From Pseudomonas wenzhouensis (GTDB taxonomy: Bacteria > Pseudomonadota > Gammaproteobacteria > Pseudomonadales > Pseudomonadaceae), in contig NZ_CP072610.1 in NCBI RefSeq assembly GCF_021029445.1, positions 3,410,001-3,474,000 of the forward strand: a stretch of DNA of 64,000 bases, given 5' to 3'. This document shows, in pieces, positions 56,174 to 64,000 of the stretch (positions within the stretch are counted from its first letter, which is position 1; the number at the start of each line of letters is the position of its first letter). A program made the translations under genes and the position numbers. The notes below the pieces were generated by a model. The model was not told where the DNA came from and did no database searches. It saw only the letters and a program-made list of their open reading frames with translations.

Positions 56174-57550
56174 ATGTATGCGTTGATGGCACTCGTCTTC
56201 GTCCTCGGCTACCTGTGCATTGCACTCGAGCACCCGTTAAAGATCGACAAGGCAGCCTCCGCCCTGCTCACGGCCGTTATCGCCTGGACCCTGCTGGTTC
56301 TCGGCGCAGACAGCATCCTGCCTCTGCTCGGCACCGGTACGGCTGGCGCCAGCACCAACACCCATCATGTGGTCGAGGAACTGCGCCATCATCTCGGCGA
56401 GATTTCCGAGATCCTGTTCTTTCTCATGGGCGCGATGACCATCGTCGAGCTGATCGATGCCCACGAAGGTTTCAAGGTCATCACCGACCGCATCCGTACC
56501 CACAAACGCGTGCATCTGCTGTGGCTGGTGGGGTTGATCACCTTCTTCCTGTCCTCCGCGCTGGACAACCTGGCCACCACCATCGTGATGATCTCGCTGC
56601 TGCGCAAGCTGATCGCCGATATGCACGAGCGCTGGTTCTACGCCGGCATCGTGGTGATCGCCGCCAACGCCGGCGGTGCCTGGTCGCCGATTGGTGACGT
56701 CACCACCACCATGCTGTGGATTGGTAACCAGGTCACGGCCACCGGCATCATCTCCAAGCTGTTCCTGCCCAGCCTGGTCTGCCTGCTGGTGCCGCTGCTG
56801 ATCATGAGCTTCCGTCTCAAGGGTGAAGTGGCTGAACCACGCATCAAGGAAAGCGCCGAGAGCCGTCGCGATCCGACCACATCCTTCGAACGTAACCTTG
56901 TGTTCTGCCTGGGCCTCGGTGCGCTGATCTTCGTGCCGGTGTTCAAGACCATCACTCATCTGCCGCCGTACATGGGCATCCTCTTCGGCCTCAGCCTGCT
57001 GTGGATCACCACCGAGATCATCCACCGCAGCAAGAACAGCGAAGACAAGGACCCGCTGTCGGTAGTGGGCGTATTGCGCCGTATCGACATCACCAGCGTG
57101 CTGTTCTTCCTCGGTATCCTGCTGGCGGTTTCCGCGCTGTCCAGCGCCGGGCACCTGATCCAGGTGGCGACCCTGCTCAAGGACAGCCTGGGTAACGTCT
57201 ACAGCATCGCTATCTCCATCGGCATGCTGTCGGCCGTGGTGGACAACGTGCCGATGGTCGCCGGTGCCATGAAGATGTACCCGCTGATCAGCCCGGAAAC
57301 CCTGGCCACGGCTGCGGCAGAAGAGCTGCCCTGGCTGCGCAACTTCGTGGTCGACGGCAACTTCTGGGAAATGCTCGCCTACTGCGCCGGTACCGGTGGT
57401 AGCTGCCTGATCATCGGTTCGGCCGCTGGCGTGGCCGCCATGGGCATGGAGAAGATCAACTTCATCTGGTACCTGAAGAAGATCAGCGGCCTGGCCTTCA
57501 TCGGTTACCTGGCCGGTGCCGTCACCTATATGCTGATGTTCGCCGCCTGA
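56174..57550 (+). CDS. nhaD: Na+/H+ antiporter NhaD
   Basis: A 458-residue protein of the ion-transporter superfamily with about 12 helices. Recognised by ALDNLATTIVMISLLRK, NAGGAWSPIGDVTTTMLWIG, VVDNVPMVAGAMKMYP and GTGGSCLIIGSAAGVAAMGME, the conserved Asp, Asn and Ser/Thr positions of NhaD. NhaD works best at alkaline pH and high sodium in halophiles and Vibrio. The AT-rich stretch at 56060-56100 probably holds its promoter. Confidence 0.93.
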   Translation: MYALMALVFVLGYLCIALEHPLKIDKAASALLTAVIAWTLLVLGADSILPLLGTGTAGASTNTHHVVEELRHHLGEISEILFFLMGAMTIVELIDAHEGFKVITDRIRTHKRVHLLWLVGLITFFLSSALDNLATTIVMISLLRKLIADMHERWFYAGIVVIAANAGGAWSPIGDVTTTMLWIGNQVTATGIISKLFLPSLVCLLVPLLIMSFRLKGEVAEPRIKESAESRRDPTTSFERNLVFCLGLGALIFVPVFKTITHLPPYMGILFGLSLLWITTEIIHRSKNSEDKDPLSVVGVLRRIDITSVLFFLGILLAVSALSSAGHLIQVATLLKDSLGNVYSIAISIGMLSAVVDNVPMVAGAMKMYPLISPETLATAAAEELPWLRNFVVDGNFWEMLAYCAGTGGSCLIIGSAAGVAAMGMEKINFIWYLKKISGLAFIGYLAGAVTYMLMFAA

Positions 57551-57586
57551 CACGCGGCGGCCCTCGGCTCAGAGAAGGAAGTTGCC

Positions 57587-57883
57587 ATGCAGACGAGCAA
57601 GACCCGCACCAGCTTCTACCGTCGCCTCTACGTGGCCTGGCTGATCGACAGCGGCCAGGCCGTCAGCGTGCCGGCGCTGATGGACGCCACCGGCATGCCT
57701 CGGCGCACCGCGCAGGACACCCTCACCGCCCTGGCCGAACTGGACATCGACTGCCAGTTCGAACAAAACGCAGGCGAGCGTAACAATGCCGGCCACTACC
57801 GGATTCGCGACTGGGGGCCAATCGACCCACGCTGGATCGCCGCGAACCTGCAACAGATCAAGACCACACTGGGTTATCCCTGA
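57587..57883 (+). CDS. Small winged-helix regulator-like protein
   Basis: A 98-residue protein. Residues about 10-60 form a helix-turn-helix: YRRLYVAWLIDSGQAVSVPALMDATGMPRRTAQDTLTALAELDI, followed by a wing. It lies 36 bases after nhaD with a good AGAAGGAA site and before the SLC13 permease, so it may be a local regulator of the ion-transport genes. It has no ligand domain. Confidence 0.75.
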   Translation: MQTSKTRTSFYRRLYVAWLIDSGQAVSVPALMDATGMPRRTAQDTLTALAELDIDCQFEQNAGERNNAGHYRIRDWGPIDPRWIAANLQQIKTTLGYP

Positions 57884-57915
57884 AATAATCGCTCCCATAC
57901 TGACTGGGAAGTACG

Positions 57916-59745
57916 ATGAATCCTGACCTGCTCTGGGTGCTGGGCCTGCTGGCCGGTGCCGTCACCCTCTTCGTCATCGGCAAGCCACGCATGGACGTGG
58001 TCGCCCTGCTGGTGCTGGTCGCCCTGCCGCTGACCGGCGTACTCGACCTGCAGCAGACCCTGGCCGGTTTCAGCGACGCCAACGTCATCCTGATTGCCGC
58101 GCTGTTCGTCATCGGCGACGGCCTGGTGCGCACCGGCATCGCCTACCGCCTGGGCGACTGGCTGGTGGCCAAGGCTGGTAGCAGCGAGACGCGCCTGCTG
58201 ATTCTGCTGATGCTGGCGGTGGCCGGCCTGGGCTCGGTGATGAGCTCCACCGGTGTAGTGGCGATCTTCATCCCCGTGGTGCTCGGTGTAGCTGCGCGCC
58301 TGCGCATCGCCCCGGCGCGACTGATGATGCCACTGGCCTTCGCCGGCCTGATCAGCGGCATGCTGACGCTGGTCGCCACACCACCAAACCTGGTGGTGCA
58401 TGCCGAACTGCGCCGCGCCGGGCTGGATGGTTTTGGCTTTTTTGATCTCACGCCCATTGGCCTGGCGGTGCTGGTGCTCGGCATCGGCTACATGCTGATC
58501 GCCCGGCGTTGGCTGGTGCGCAAGCACGCGGGTGAAGGGGGCGAGCCGCCACGCCTGACCCTGGCCGATCTGGCCAAGCGCTATCGCCTGAGCGAGCGCG
58601 AGCGGCGCCTGCAGGTACGCGCCGACTCGCCTCTGGCCAATCAGGTGCTCAACGAGCTGCAACTGCGTCGTGATCATGGCATCAACGTCATCGCCATCGA
58701 ACGCCGCCAGCGCCTGCGCACCCTGTTGCTGATGGCCAGCGGCAATACCCTGCTGGAACCGGGCGACGTGCTGTTGGTGGATATCGCCAGTCCCGCCATC
58801 GGCCTGCTCGGCAGCTACCAGGTGCTAGGCCTCGAGCCCATGCCGCTGCCGCATTCGTATTTCAGCCTGCACGCCCATGAACTGGGCATTGCCGAAGTGG
58901 CGCTGCCGCCGGAGTCGCAACTGCCGGGCAAGACCATTCAGGAACTGGGCTTTCGCTCGCGGCACAAACTCAACGTGGTCGGCCTGCGCCGCCAGGGCCA
59001 GGCGCTGGAGGGCGTGCTGGTGGACGAGAAGCTCAAAGCCTCCGATACCCTGCTGGTGGCCGGATCCTGGCGCGACATTCACCGCCTGCAAGGGCTGAGC
59101 CGCGATTTCCTGGTACTCAGCCTACCGGCGGAAGTGGCCGAAGTGGCGCCCGCCGCGCGCAAGGCGCCCTACGCCCTGCTGAGCCTGGCGGTGATGGTCG
59201 TGCTGATGGTTTCCGGCCTGGTGCCCAACGTACAGGCCGCACTGATTGCCTGCCTGCTGATGGGCGCCTTTCGCTGCATCGACCTGGACAGCGCCTACCG
59301 CGCCATTCACTGGCCGACGCTGATTCTTATCGTCGGCATGCTGCCTTTCGCCCAGGCATTGCAGCAGACCGGCGGCGTCGAGCTGGCCGTACAGGGCCTG
59401 GTGGGTGGCCTGGGCGAAGCCGGGCCGCATCTGATACTCGCCAGCCTGTTCGTGCTGACCGCCGTGATTGGCCTGTTCATCTCCAACACCGCCACGGCGG
59501 TGCTGATGGCGCCGGTGGCCATCGCCACCGCGCAGGCACTGGGCGCCTCGCCGCTGCCTTTCGCCATGACCGTCGCACTGGCTGCCTCGGCGGCGTTCAT
59601 GACGCCGATCTCCTCGCCAGTGAATACCCTGGTGCTCGGCCCCGGCCAGTACCGCTTCGGCGACTTCGTGCGGGTCGGTGTGCCCTTTACCCTGCTGGTG
59701 ATGATCGTCAGCGTGGTGCTGGTGCCACTGATCTTTCCACTCTGA
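57916..59745 (+). CDS. SLC13-type permease with two RCK_C (TrkA-C) domains
   Basis: A 609-residue transporter. N-terminal helices occupy about 1-200, and C-terminal helices 420-609, with the inverted repeats typical of the ion-transporter superfamily (SSTGVVAIFIPVVLG and SNTATAVLMAPVAIATAQ). Between them are two cytoplasmic RCK_C domains (about 220-295 and 310-390; GNTLLEPGDVLLVD, SDTLLVAGSW). Such proteins carry sulphate, dicarboxylates or other anions with Na+. The substrate is not determined by sequence. It follows nhaC-nhaD, fitting a sodium-cycle cluster. Confidence 0.88.
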   Translation: MNPDLLWVLGLLAGAVTLFVIGKPRMDVVALLVLVALPLTGVLDLQQTLAGFSDANVILIAALFVIGDGLVRTGIAYRLGDWLVAKAGSSETRLLILLMLAVAGLGSVMSSTGVVAIFIPVVLGVAARLRIAPARLMMPLAFAGLISGMLTLVATPPNLVVHAELRRAGLDGFGFFDLTPIGLAVLVLGIGYMLIARRWLVRKHAGEGGEPPRLTLADLAKRYRLSERERRLQVRADSPLANQVLNELQLRRDHGINVIAIERRQRLRTLLLMASGNTLLEPGDVLLVDIASPAIGLLGSYQVLGLEPMPLPHSYFSLHAHELGIAEVALPPESQLPGKTIQELGFRSRHKLNVVGLRRQGQALEGVLVDEKLKASDTLLVAGSWRDIHRLQGLSRDFLVLSLPAEVAEVAPAARKAPYALLSLAVMVVLMVSGLVPNVQAALIACLLMGAFRCIDLDSAYRAIHWPTLILIVGMLPFAQALQQTGGVELAVQGLVGGLGEAGPHLILASLFVLTAVIGLFISNTATAVLMAPVAIATAQALGASPLPFAMTVALAASAAFMTPISSPVNTLVLGPGQYRFGDFVRVGVPFTLLVMIVSVVLVPLIFPL

Positions 59746-59751
59746 GAACAT

Positions 59752-60222
59752 TCACGCCGCACCGCGGAAAAAACGCCGCCCGGCGCGACGCAGCCACCCA
59801 CCTTCGGAGACGTCGGCACTCAGTCGACGCAGGTTATCGTTAACGGCGTCGACATAGTTGCGGTCGTCGCTGCGGATATGGCTGAACAGCCAGCGTCCCA
59901 GCAAGCCCTTGAGCTCGTCGGTAATATCCTCGCCGGCGGTGAAATGCTGGCGATAGTCCTCCACACGCTTGATAAACAGCGCATGCACCCGTTTGTGCGC
60001 CTTGGTGAAAACATAACCGGCCTCTTCGAGCATCGCCTCCTCGAAGGCGAAGTGCGAGACGGTATAGTCGATCAGCTCGTCGATTACCGCAGCCACCTTC
60101 GCCTTGCTGGCGGTGCGCTGGGCATCGTCCAACTGATTGATCATGGCGACAATGCGCTTGTGCTGATCGTCGATTACCGCGATACCGGTATCGAGGTCGT
60201 CGCTCCACCCCAGGTATGCCAT
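59752..60222 (-). CDS. Bacteriohemerythrin
   Basis: A 156-residue single-domain hemerythrin. All seven ligands of the di-iron oxygen-binding site are present: His21 (DDQHKRI), His57, Glu61 (HFAFEE), His76, His80 (HKRVH), His115 and Asp120 (HIRSDD). It binds O2 in the cytoplasm. The C-terminal 25 residues (GGWLRRAGRRFFRG) are a basic extension. It converges with the SLC13 gene with only six bases between. Confidence 0.93.
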   Translation of the reverse strand: MAYLGWSDDLDTGIAVIDDQHKRIVAMINQLDDAQRTASKAKVAAVIDELIDYTVSHFAFEEAMLEEAGYVFTKAHKRVHALFIKRVEDYRQHFTAGEDITDELKGLLGRWLFSHIRSDDRNYVDAVNDNLRRLSADVSEGGWLRRAGRRFFRGAA

Positions 60223-60430
60223 GGTGCCTCCTTGCTGCTGATCGAAGAGGCGCGAAGTCTAAGGCCGCCAGCAAGTCTCCGATTGACCTGGATCAATACA
60301 AAGCCAGCTGCTTTATGGCCACTTGCCAGCTTTCATTAACGGCAGCACAGGCCGCTCCCGCACTGCCATGGGTTACGGGTTGCAAGCAAAGCATGAGAAA
60401 ATCCGCGCCCACATCGCCAGATGCTCGCTC

Positions 60431-61432
60431 ATGTCCCAGCCACCGAAACGCCCGCGCAAACCTGCCCCTGCCGCTGTAAAGACTGCACCGAGCAAGGGCC
60501 AGTTGCACCCGCGTAACCGTCACCAGGGGCATTACGATTTTCCCGCGCTGATCAAGGCCAGCCCCGAGCTGGGCCAGTTCGTGATCACCAATCCCTACGG
60601 CAAGCCCAGCATCGACTTCGCCAACCCGGCGGCGGTCAAGGTGTTCAACCGCGCGCTGCTGGCGCAGTACTACGGCATCCGCCACTGGGACATTCCCGAC
60701 GGCTACCTGTGCCCGCCGATTCCCGGTCGCGCCGACTATTTGCACAACCTCGCCGATCTGCTGGCGACCGACAATGACGGGCAAATACCTCGCGGCGCCA
60801 GGGTACACGCGCTGGATATCGGCGTCGGGGCCAACTGCATCTACCCGCTGATCGGCCATTGCGAGTACGCCTGGCACTTTATCGGCGCCGATATCGCCCC
60901 GGCCGCGCTGGCCTCGGCGCGGGCCATCGTCACCGCCAACCCGCAACTGGCCAGCAGCATCGAACTGCGCCAGCAGGCCAATGCCGAGCATATCTTCCTC
61001 GGCCTGCTGGGCAGCGAGGAGCGTATCGACCTGACCCTGTGCAACCCGCCCTTCCACGCCAGCGCCGACGAGGCCAGCAGCGGCAGCACGCGCAAATGGC
61101 GCAACCTCGGCAAGCTCGACCCCAAACGCAAGCTGCCGGTACTCAACTTCGGCGGGCAGGCGGCCGAACTGTGGTGCCCAGGTGGCGAGGCTGCCTTTCT
61201 CAAGCGCATGGCTAGCGAGAGCGCGCAGGTCGCCGAGCAGGTGCTGTGGTTCAGCAGCCTGGTATCGAAAGGCGGTAACGTCGAACTGCTGCAAGGCTGG
61301 CTGGCCAGGGCCGGTGCGGTCGAGGTACGCATCCTCGGCATGTCCCAGGGTCAGAAGCAGAGCCGCCTGGTGGCCTGGACGTTCAAGGACGGACAAGCCC
61401 GCAGTGCCTGGCGCGACAGCCGCTGGTGCTGA
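60431..61432 (+). CDS. rlmF: 23S rRNA (adenine-1618-N6)-methyltransferase RlmF
   Basis: A 333-residue protein with the SAM-binding fold ([16 protein letters not shown], then the acidic GADIAPAAL) and the base-methyltransferase motif NPPF in [10 protein letters not shown], plus RlmF-specific TRKWRNLGK and [27 protein letters not shown] segments. It methylates A1618 of 23S rRNA. I use the ATG at 60431; 36 codons upstream are open but not family-like. Confidence 0.94.
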   Translation: MSQPPKRPRKPAPAAVKTAPSKGQLHPRNRHQGHYDFPALIKASPELGQFVITNPYGKPSIDFANPAAVKVFNRALLAQYYGIRHWDIPDGYLCPPIPGRADYLHNLADLLATDNDGQIPRGARVHALDIGVGANCIYPLIGHCEYAWHFIGADIAPAALASARAIVTANPQLASSIELRQQANAEHIFLGLLGSEERIDLTLCNPPFHASADEASSGSTRKWRNLGKLDPKRKLPVLNFGGQAAELWCPGGEAAFLKRMASESAQVAEQVLWFSSLVSKGGNVELLQGWLARAGAVEVRILGMSQGQKQSRLVAWTFKDGQARSAWRDSRWC

Positions 61433-61457
61433 GACCTAATGGTGCGCACTGATCGCC

Positions 61458-62702
61458 CTACCAGGGCAACCAGCCCCCAGACACCAGCCAAAGCCCGGCC
61501 ACGGCCATGCTCAGCAGCGTCACCGGCACGCCGCTGCGCGCATAGTCGACAAAGCCGATGCGCACGCCCTGGCGCTTCGCCCCTTCAGCGACGATCAGGT
61601 TGACCACGCTGCCAATCAGCAGCAGGTTGCCGGCCAGGGTCGACATCACCGCCAGGCCGATCAGCAATTCAGGCGACAACTGCGGCATCAACCCCAGCAG
61701 CAACACCACGAACGGTACGTTGCCGATCAGGTTGCCCGCCACCAGCGAAGAAGTCGCAAGCGATATCACCCCCTGCGGCAACAAGCCGTGATCGGCCATC
61801 CAGGCGGCCCCCTGCGCCATTTGCGGCAACTGCAAGGCGGCACCGCTGACCAGAAACAGCCCGACGAACAGCAGCAGCAGATTCCAGTCCACCTTGCTCA
61901 CGTAATCGCGGCTGTCTACCCGGCGCGACACCATCACCAGCACCGCGATCAGCAATGCCGACAATTCACGCGGCAGCGCCGTGGCGAACAGCGCCAGCAG
62001 CGCCACGCTGGCCAGCAGCGGCTTGAGGTAACTGCGCGCACCATGGATCAGCTCGACCGGCGTATCGTCCGCCGTCAGTGGCATGGCCACGCCCCAGCGC
62101 TGCCGCCACTGCAGCCAGATCACCGCATAAACGATGGCCATCGCCGTCAGCGCTGGCGGCCCGGCCACGGCCACATAACCCCAGAAATCCAGACCGCCGG
62201 CCTGACCGATAAGGATGTTCTGCGGATTGCCGATCAGGCTGGCGGCCGAGCCAGCATTACAGGACAACGCCAACGCCAGGAGAAATGGCCGAGGCTCCAG
62301 CCCACGCAAATGCAGGCTGCGACACAGCAGCGGAGTCAGGGCGAAGGCAACGATATCGTTGACCAGCACCGCCGACAGCACACCGCCCAGCAACACCACA
62401 CCCAGCAGCAACAGCGCCGGACGCTCGGCATGCTCGGTCAGGTAGCGGTTGAGCCAGGCATACACCCCGGAAAAGTCGAACTGCGCGGAAATCAGCATCA
62501 GCGCCAGCAGCAGCAACAGCGCGCCAGGGTCGAGATGATGGGCCGCATCCTGCATGCTCAGCGCGCCGCTGACCAACAGCAATACGGCGGCGCAACAGGC
62601 GATCCAGCTGCGGTCGATGCGCAGGCCGCGAATGCCGCCAGCCGCCATGCCCAGGTAGGTGAGAACGAACAGGCTGATCGTCAGCCAGGCAGCGAAGGTC
62701 AT
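61458..62702 (-). CDS. ArsB/SLC13-type anion transporter
   Basis: A 414-residue, 11-12-helix protein of the ion-transporter superfamily. Conserved parts are VLVNDIVAFALTPLL and NAGSAASLIGNPQNILIGQ in the first half, and LVAGNLIGNVPFVVLLLGLMP and STLAGNLLLIGSVVNLIVAEGAKR in the second. This repeat pair is typical of the arsenite/anion permease family (YbiR-like). The substrate is unknown. It stands alone, 26 bases from the rlmF stop on the other strand. Confidence 0.85.
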   Translation of the reverse strand: MTFAAWLTISLFVLTYLGMAAGGIRGLRIDRSWIACCAAVLLLVSGALSMQDAAHHLDPGALLLLLALMLISAQFDFSGVYAWLNRYLTEHAERPALLLLGVVLLGGVLSAVLVNDIVAFALTPLLCRSLHLRGLEPRPFLLALALSCNAGSAASLIGNPQNILIGQAGGLDFWGYVAVAGPPALTAMAIVYAVIWLQWRQRWGVAMPLTADDTPVELIHGARSYLKPLLASVALLALFATALPRELSALLIAVLVMVSRRVDSRDYVSKVDWNLLLLFVGLFLVSGAALQLPQMAQGAAWMADHGLLPQGVISLATSSLVAGNLIGNVPFVVLLLGLMPQLSPELLIGLAVMSTLAGNLLLIGSVVNLIVAEGAKRQGVRIGFVDYARSGVPVTLLSMAVAGLWLVSGGWLPW

Positions 62703-62786
62703 GCGTTATGGACCCGAAAGATGCACGGAAGAAGCGGCGGACTCTAGCGATACCGAAGCGCCACGGGAATACCCATGGTCATTTTC

Positions 62787-63566
62787 TCAGGGATCGGGCC
62801 GCGCCAGATAAGCCCTGACGCGCGCCTGATACGCCGCCGAGTCACGCTGGCGCTGCACTTCACTCCAGATCCGCTCGGCCAGCTCGGGGTCACGCATCAG
62901 CAGCGCCCTGGACAGCATCAGGTAATAGGCTTTCTCTTCGAGTAGATGCGGCAACTTCTCCACCTGCCGAGCCAACTGCGGATTGGCCTGCAGGATGAAA
63001 TCACCACGCATGGTCTGCAAGGCGACCGCTTCGACCCGGCCGTGCACCAGCATCTGCAATAACGCCAGCGGGTCGCGGCTCGACTCGTCCACCGCCAGCC
63101 CGTGGTCGAGCAACAGATCGCGGATGGAAAACCCGCTGAGCGAGCCGACCTGGCCATTGACCTGGCTGAAATGCCGGCCATCCCAGGACACCGCGCTGCC
63201 AACCCGGCGATACAGGGTATAGCGTGAGCTGTGCAAACGCCTGTGCGCGTCCACCTGCCCTCGGCTATCGCTCGGGTAATGGCCCATCTGCAGGCGTTCG
63301 GGCTTGAAGCTGGCGGCGAAGGCGCCGTCGTAGACCCCCTGTTCAAGCCCTGAAAGGCAGCGCTTCCAGGGCACTGCAACGTAAGTCACCTGCAGCCCCA
63401 AAGCCTGCTGAACCAGGCCGAGCAGTTCCAGGTTCAGGCCGGTGCCGTCGGTCATTACCCAGGGGAAGGAGTCCTGGTCTTCGTGACAGAAGGTCAGCGT
63501 CGGCTGCGCGCCGTAACAGGCGCCGGCCAACAGCCAGAACAGGCAGTAATGCAGCGCTTTGTGCAA
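62787..63566 (-). CDS. Periplasmic substrate-binding protein, family 3, orphan
   Basis: A 259-residue exported protein: signal peptide LHYCLFWLLAGACYGA, then a two-lobed binding fold with LTFCHEDQDSFPWVM, GLNLELLGLVQQALGLQVTYVAVPWKRCLSGLEQGVYDGAFAAS and a late IWSEVQRQRD. No transporter accompanies it. The start is TTG (63564-63566) with GGAG eight bases upstream; no ATG precedes the signal sequence. It is divergent from a second binding-protein gene at 63815. Confidence 0.78.
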   Translation of the reverse strand: MHKALHYCLFWLLAGACYGAQPTLTFCHEDQDSFPWVMTDGTGLNLELLGLVQQALGLQVTYVAVPWKRCLSGLEQGVYDGAFAASFKPERLQMGHYPSDSRGQVDAHRRLHSSRYTLYRRVGSAVSWDGRHFSQVNGQVGSLSGFSIRDLLLDHGLAVDESSRDPLALLQMLVHGRVEAVALQTMRGDFILQANPQLARQVEKLPHLLEEKAYYLMLSRALLMRDPELAERIWSEVQRQRDSAAYQARVRAYLARPDP

Positions 63567-63814
63567 AACGAGACTCCATCACCGGAATGCCTGACGCCAG
63601 GCCTTCGATTCGCGGCTTGCCACCGACTTGTTGCTCCAAGCATAGGCATATCTGCCTGCTGGCGCCCGCATCAAGTGGGTGCAAAAACCGATACAGGGTC
63701 ATCCCCCAGGCTGTCATCATTTCACGCGCCTGAGAGCACGACGCTGACTGGGATCAACAGAACAAAAGCCGTAAAGTTGAATAATCCTCCCGCCTGAGCT
63801 GTCGGAGTCATCAG

Positions 63815-64000
63815 ATGCGCCAACGCCTGTTAATCGCCCTGTTCGGCCTGATCGTCTGCAGCCCTCTGGGCGCTACCGAAGCCCCGCTGTTACGCATCAG
63901 CGCCGGCGAGTGGCCGCCCTACCTGTCAGCCCGGCTCGAACACCAGGGGCCAGTGGCCCACCTGCTGCGCGACCTGCTGGCCGAGGAAGGCTACCGTGTC
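63815..64000 (+). CDS. Periplasmic binding-protein family 3 homologue, N-terminal part
   Basis: 62 codons are visible to the window end. The signal peptide (RLLIALFGLIVCSPLGA, cleavage near GA-TEAP) is followed by LRISAGEWPPYL, the usual opening of family 3 solute-binding proteins or of the sensor domains built on them. The C-terminus is outside, so it may be an orphan binding protein or part of a sensor. Divergent from the previous gene with a 248-base shared control region. Confidence 0.75.
   Translation, partial: MRQRLLIALFGLIVCSPLGATEAPLLRISAGEWPPYLSARLEHQGPVAHLLRDLLAEEGYRV

Overview
The window is a chromosomal segment of a Pseudomonas. It most resembles the mendocina/oleovorans/alcaliphila group (Ectopseudomonas). 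Gene content and order match the P. aeruginosa leuA / der-bamB-hisS-ispG-rodZ-pilF / ndk-isc-cysE-trmJ-suhB / secDF-yajC-tgt-queA block and the lptFG-pepA-holC-valS block. The coding bias is GC-rich, and REP-like repeats of the GTAGGAGC and GTAGCCCGGAT kinds occur between genes. The species assignment is inference.

Layout. (1) 1-27.6 kb is conserved housekeeping DNA, almost all on the minus strand: the leuA end, an omega-amidase and its partner aminotransferase, der, bamB, yfgM, hisS, ispG, rodZ, pilF, rlmN and ndk. It continues with the complete iron-sulphur operon iscRSUA-hscBA-fdx-iscX, then cysE, trmJ, suhB, a glycine-zipper protein, secDF-yajC, tgt, queA and an orphan periplasmic binding protein. 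(2) 27.7-45.3 kb is accessory DNA made of two different integrated elements back to back on one tRNA-Leu(CAA) gene. Element 1 (about 27.8-35.9 kb) carries a tyrosine integrase, a serine recombinase with a res-like repeat cluster, a KilA-N protein, a winged-helix protein, RNase HI, and a cargo of a HEPN-motif protein, an exported protein and a lipoprotein. Element 2 (35.9-45.2 kb) is a small P4-like element. It has a P4-type integrase, an AlpA regulator, two KilA-N paralogues, a C4/CI-like antisense RNA region, a Toprim primase and a DUF927 helicase. A cluster of about twelve TGGCAAC iterons follows, then one zinc-ribbon cargo gene. It has no capsid or packaging genes. (3) 45.3-64 kb is again core: a cold-shock protein, an RDD protein, lptFG, pepA, holC and valS. 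An ion-transport cluster follows (NhaC-like, NhaD, a small winged-helix protein, a SLC13/RCK permease), then bacteriohemerythrin, rlmF, another SLC13/ArsB-type carrier and two divergent orphan binding proteins.

How the parts fit together. The isc operon has a type-1 IscR site on its promoter and sits just downstream of cysE, which makes the cysteine precursor that IscS consumes; IspG and RlmN, encoded nearby, are iron-sulphur clients. Two Na+/H+ antiporter families side by side fit a salt- or alkali-tolerant pseudomonad. The most notable feature is the tRNA-Leu(CAA) gene. Its promoter and 5' half lie on the element 1 side and are duplicated at 27.7 kb. Its last 22 bases and its nearest terminator lie on the element 2 side and are duplicated at 45.2 kb. 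The working tRNA gene therefore appears to be assembled from pieces brought by two integrations.
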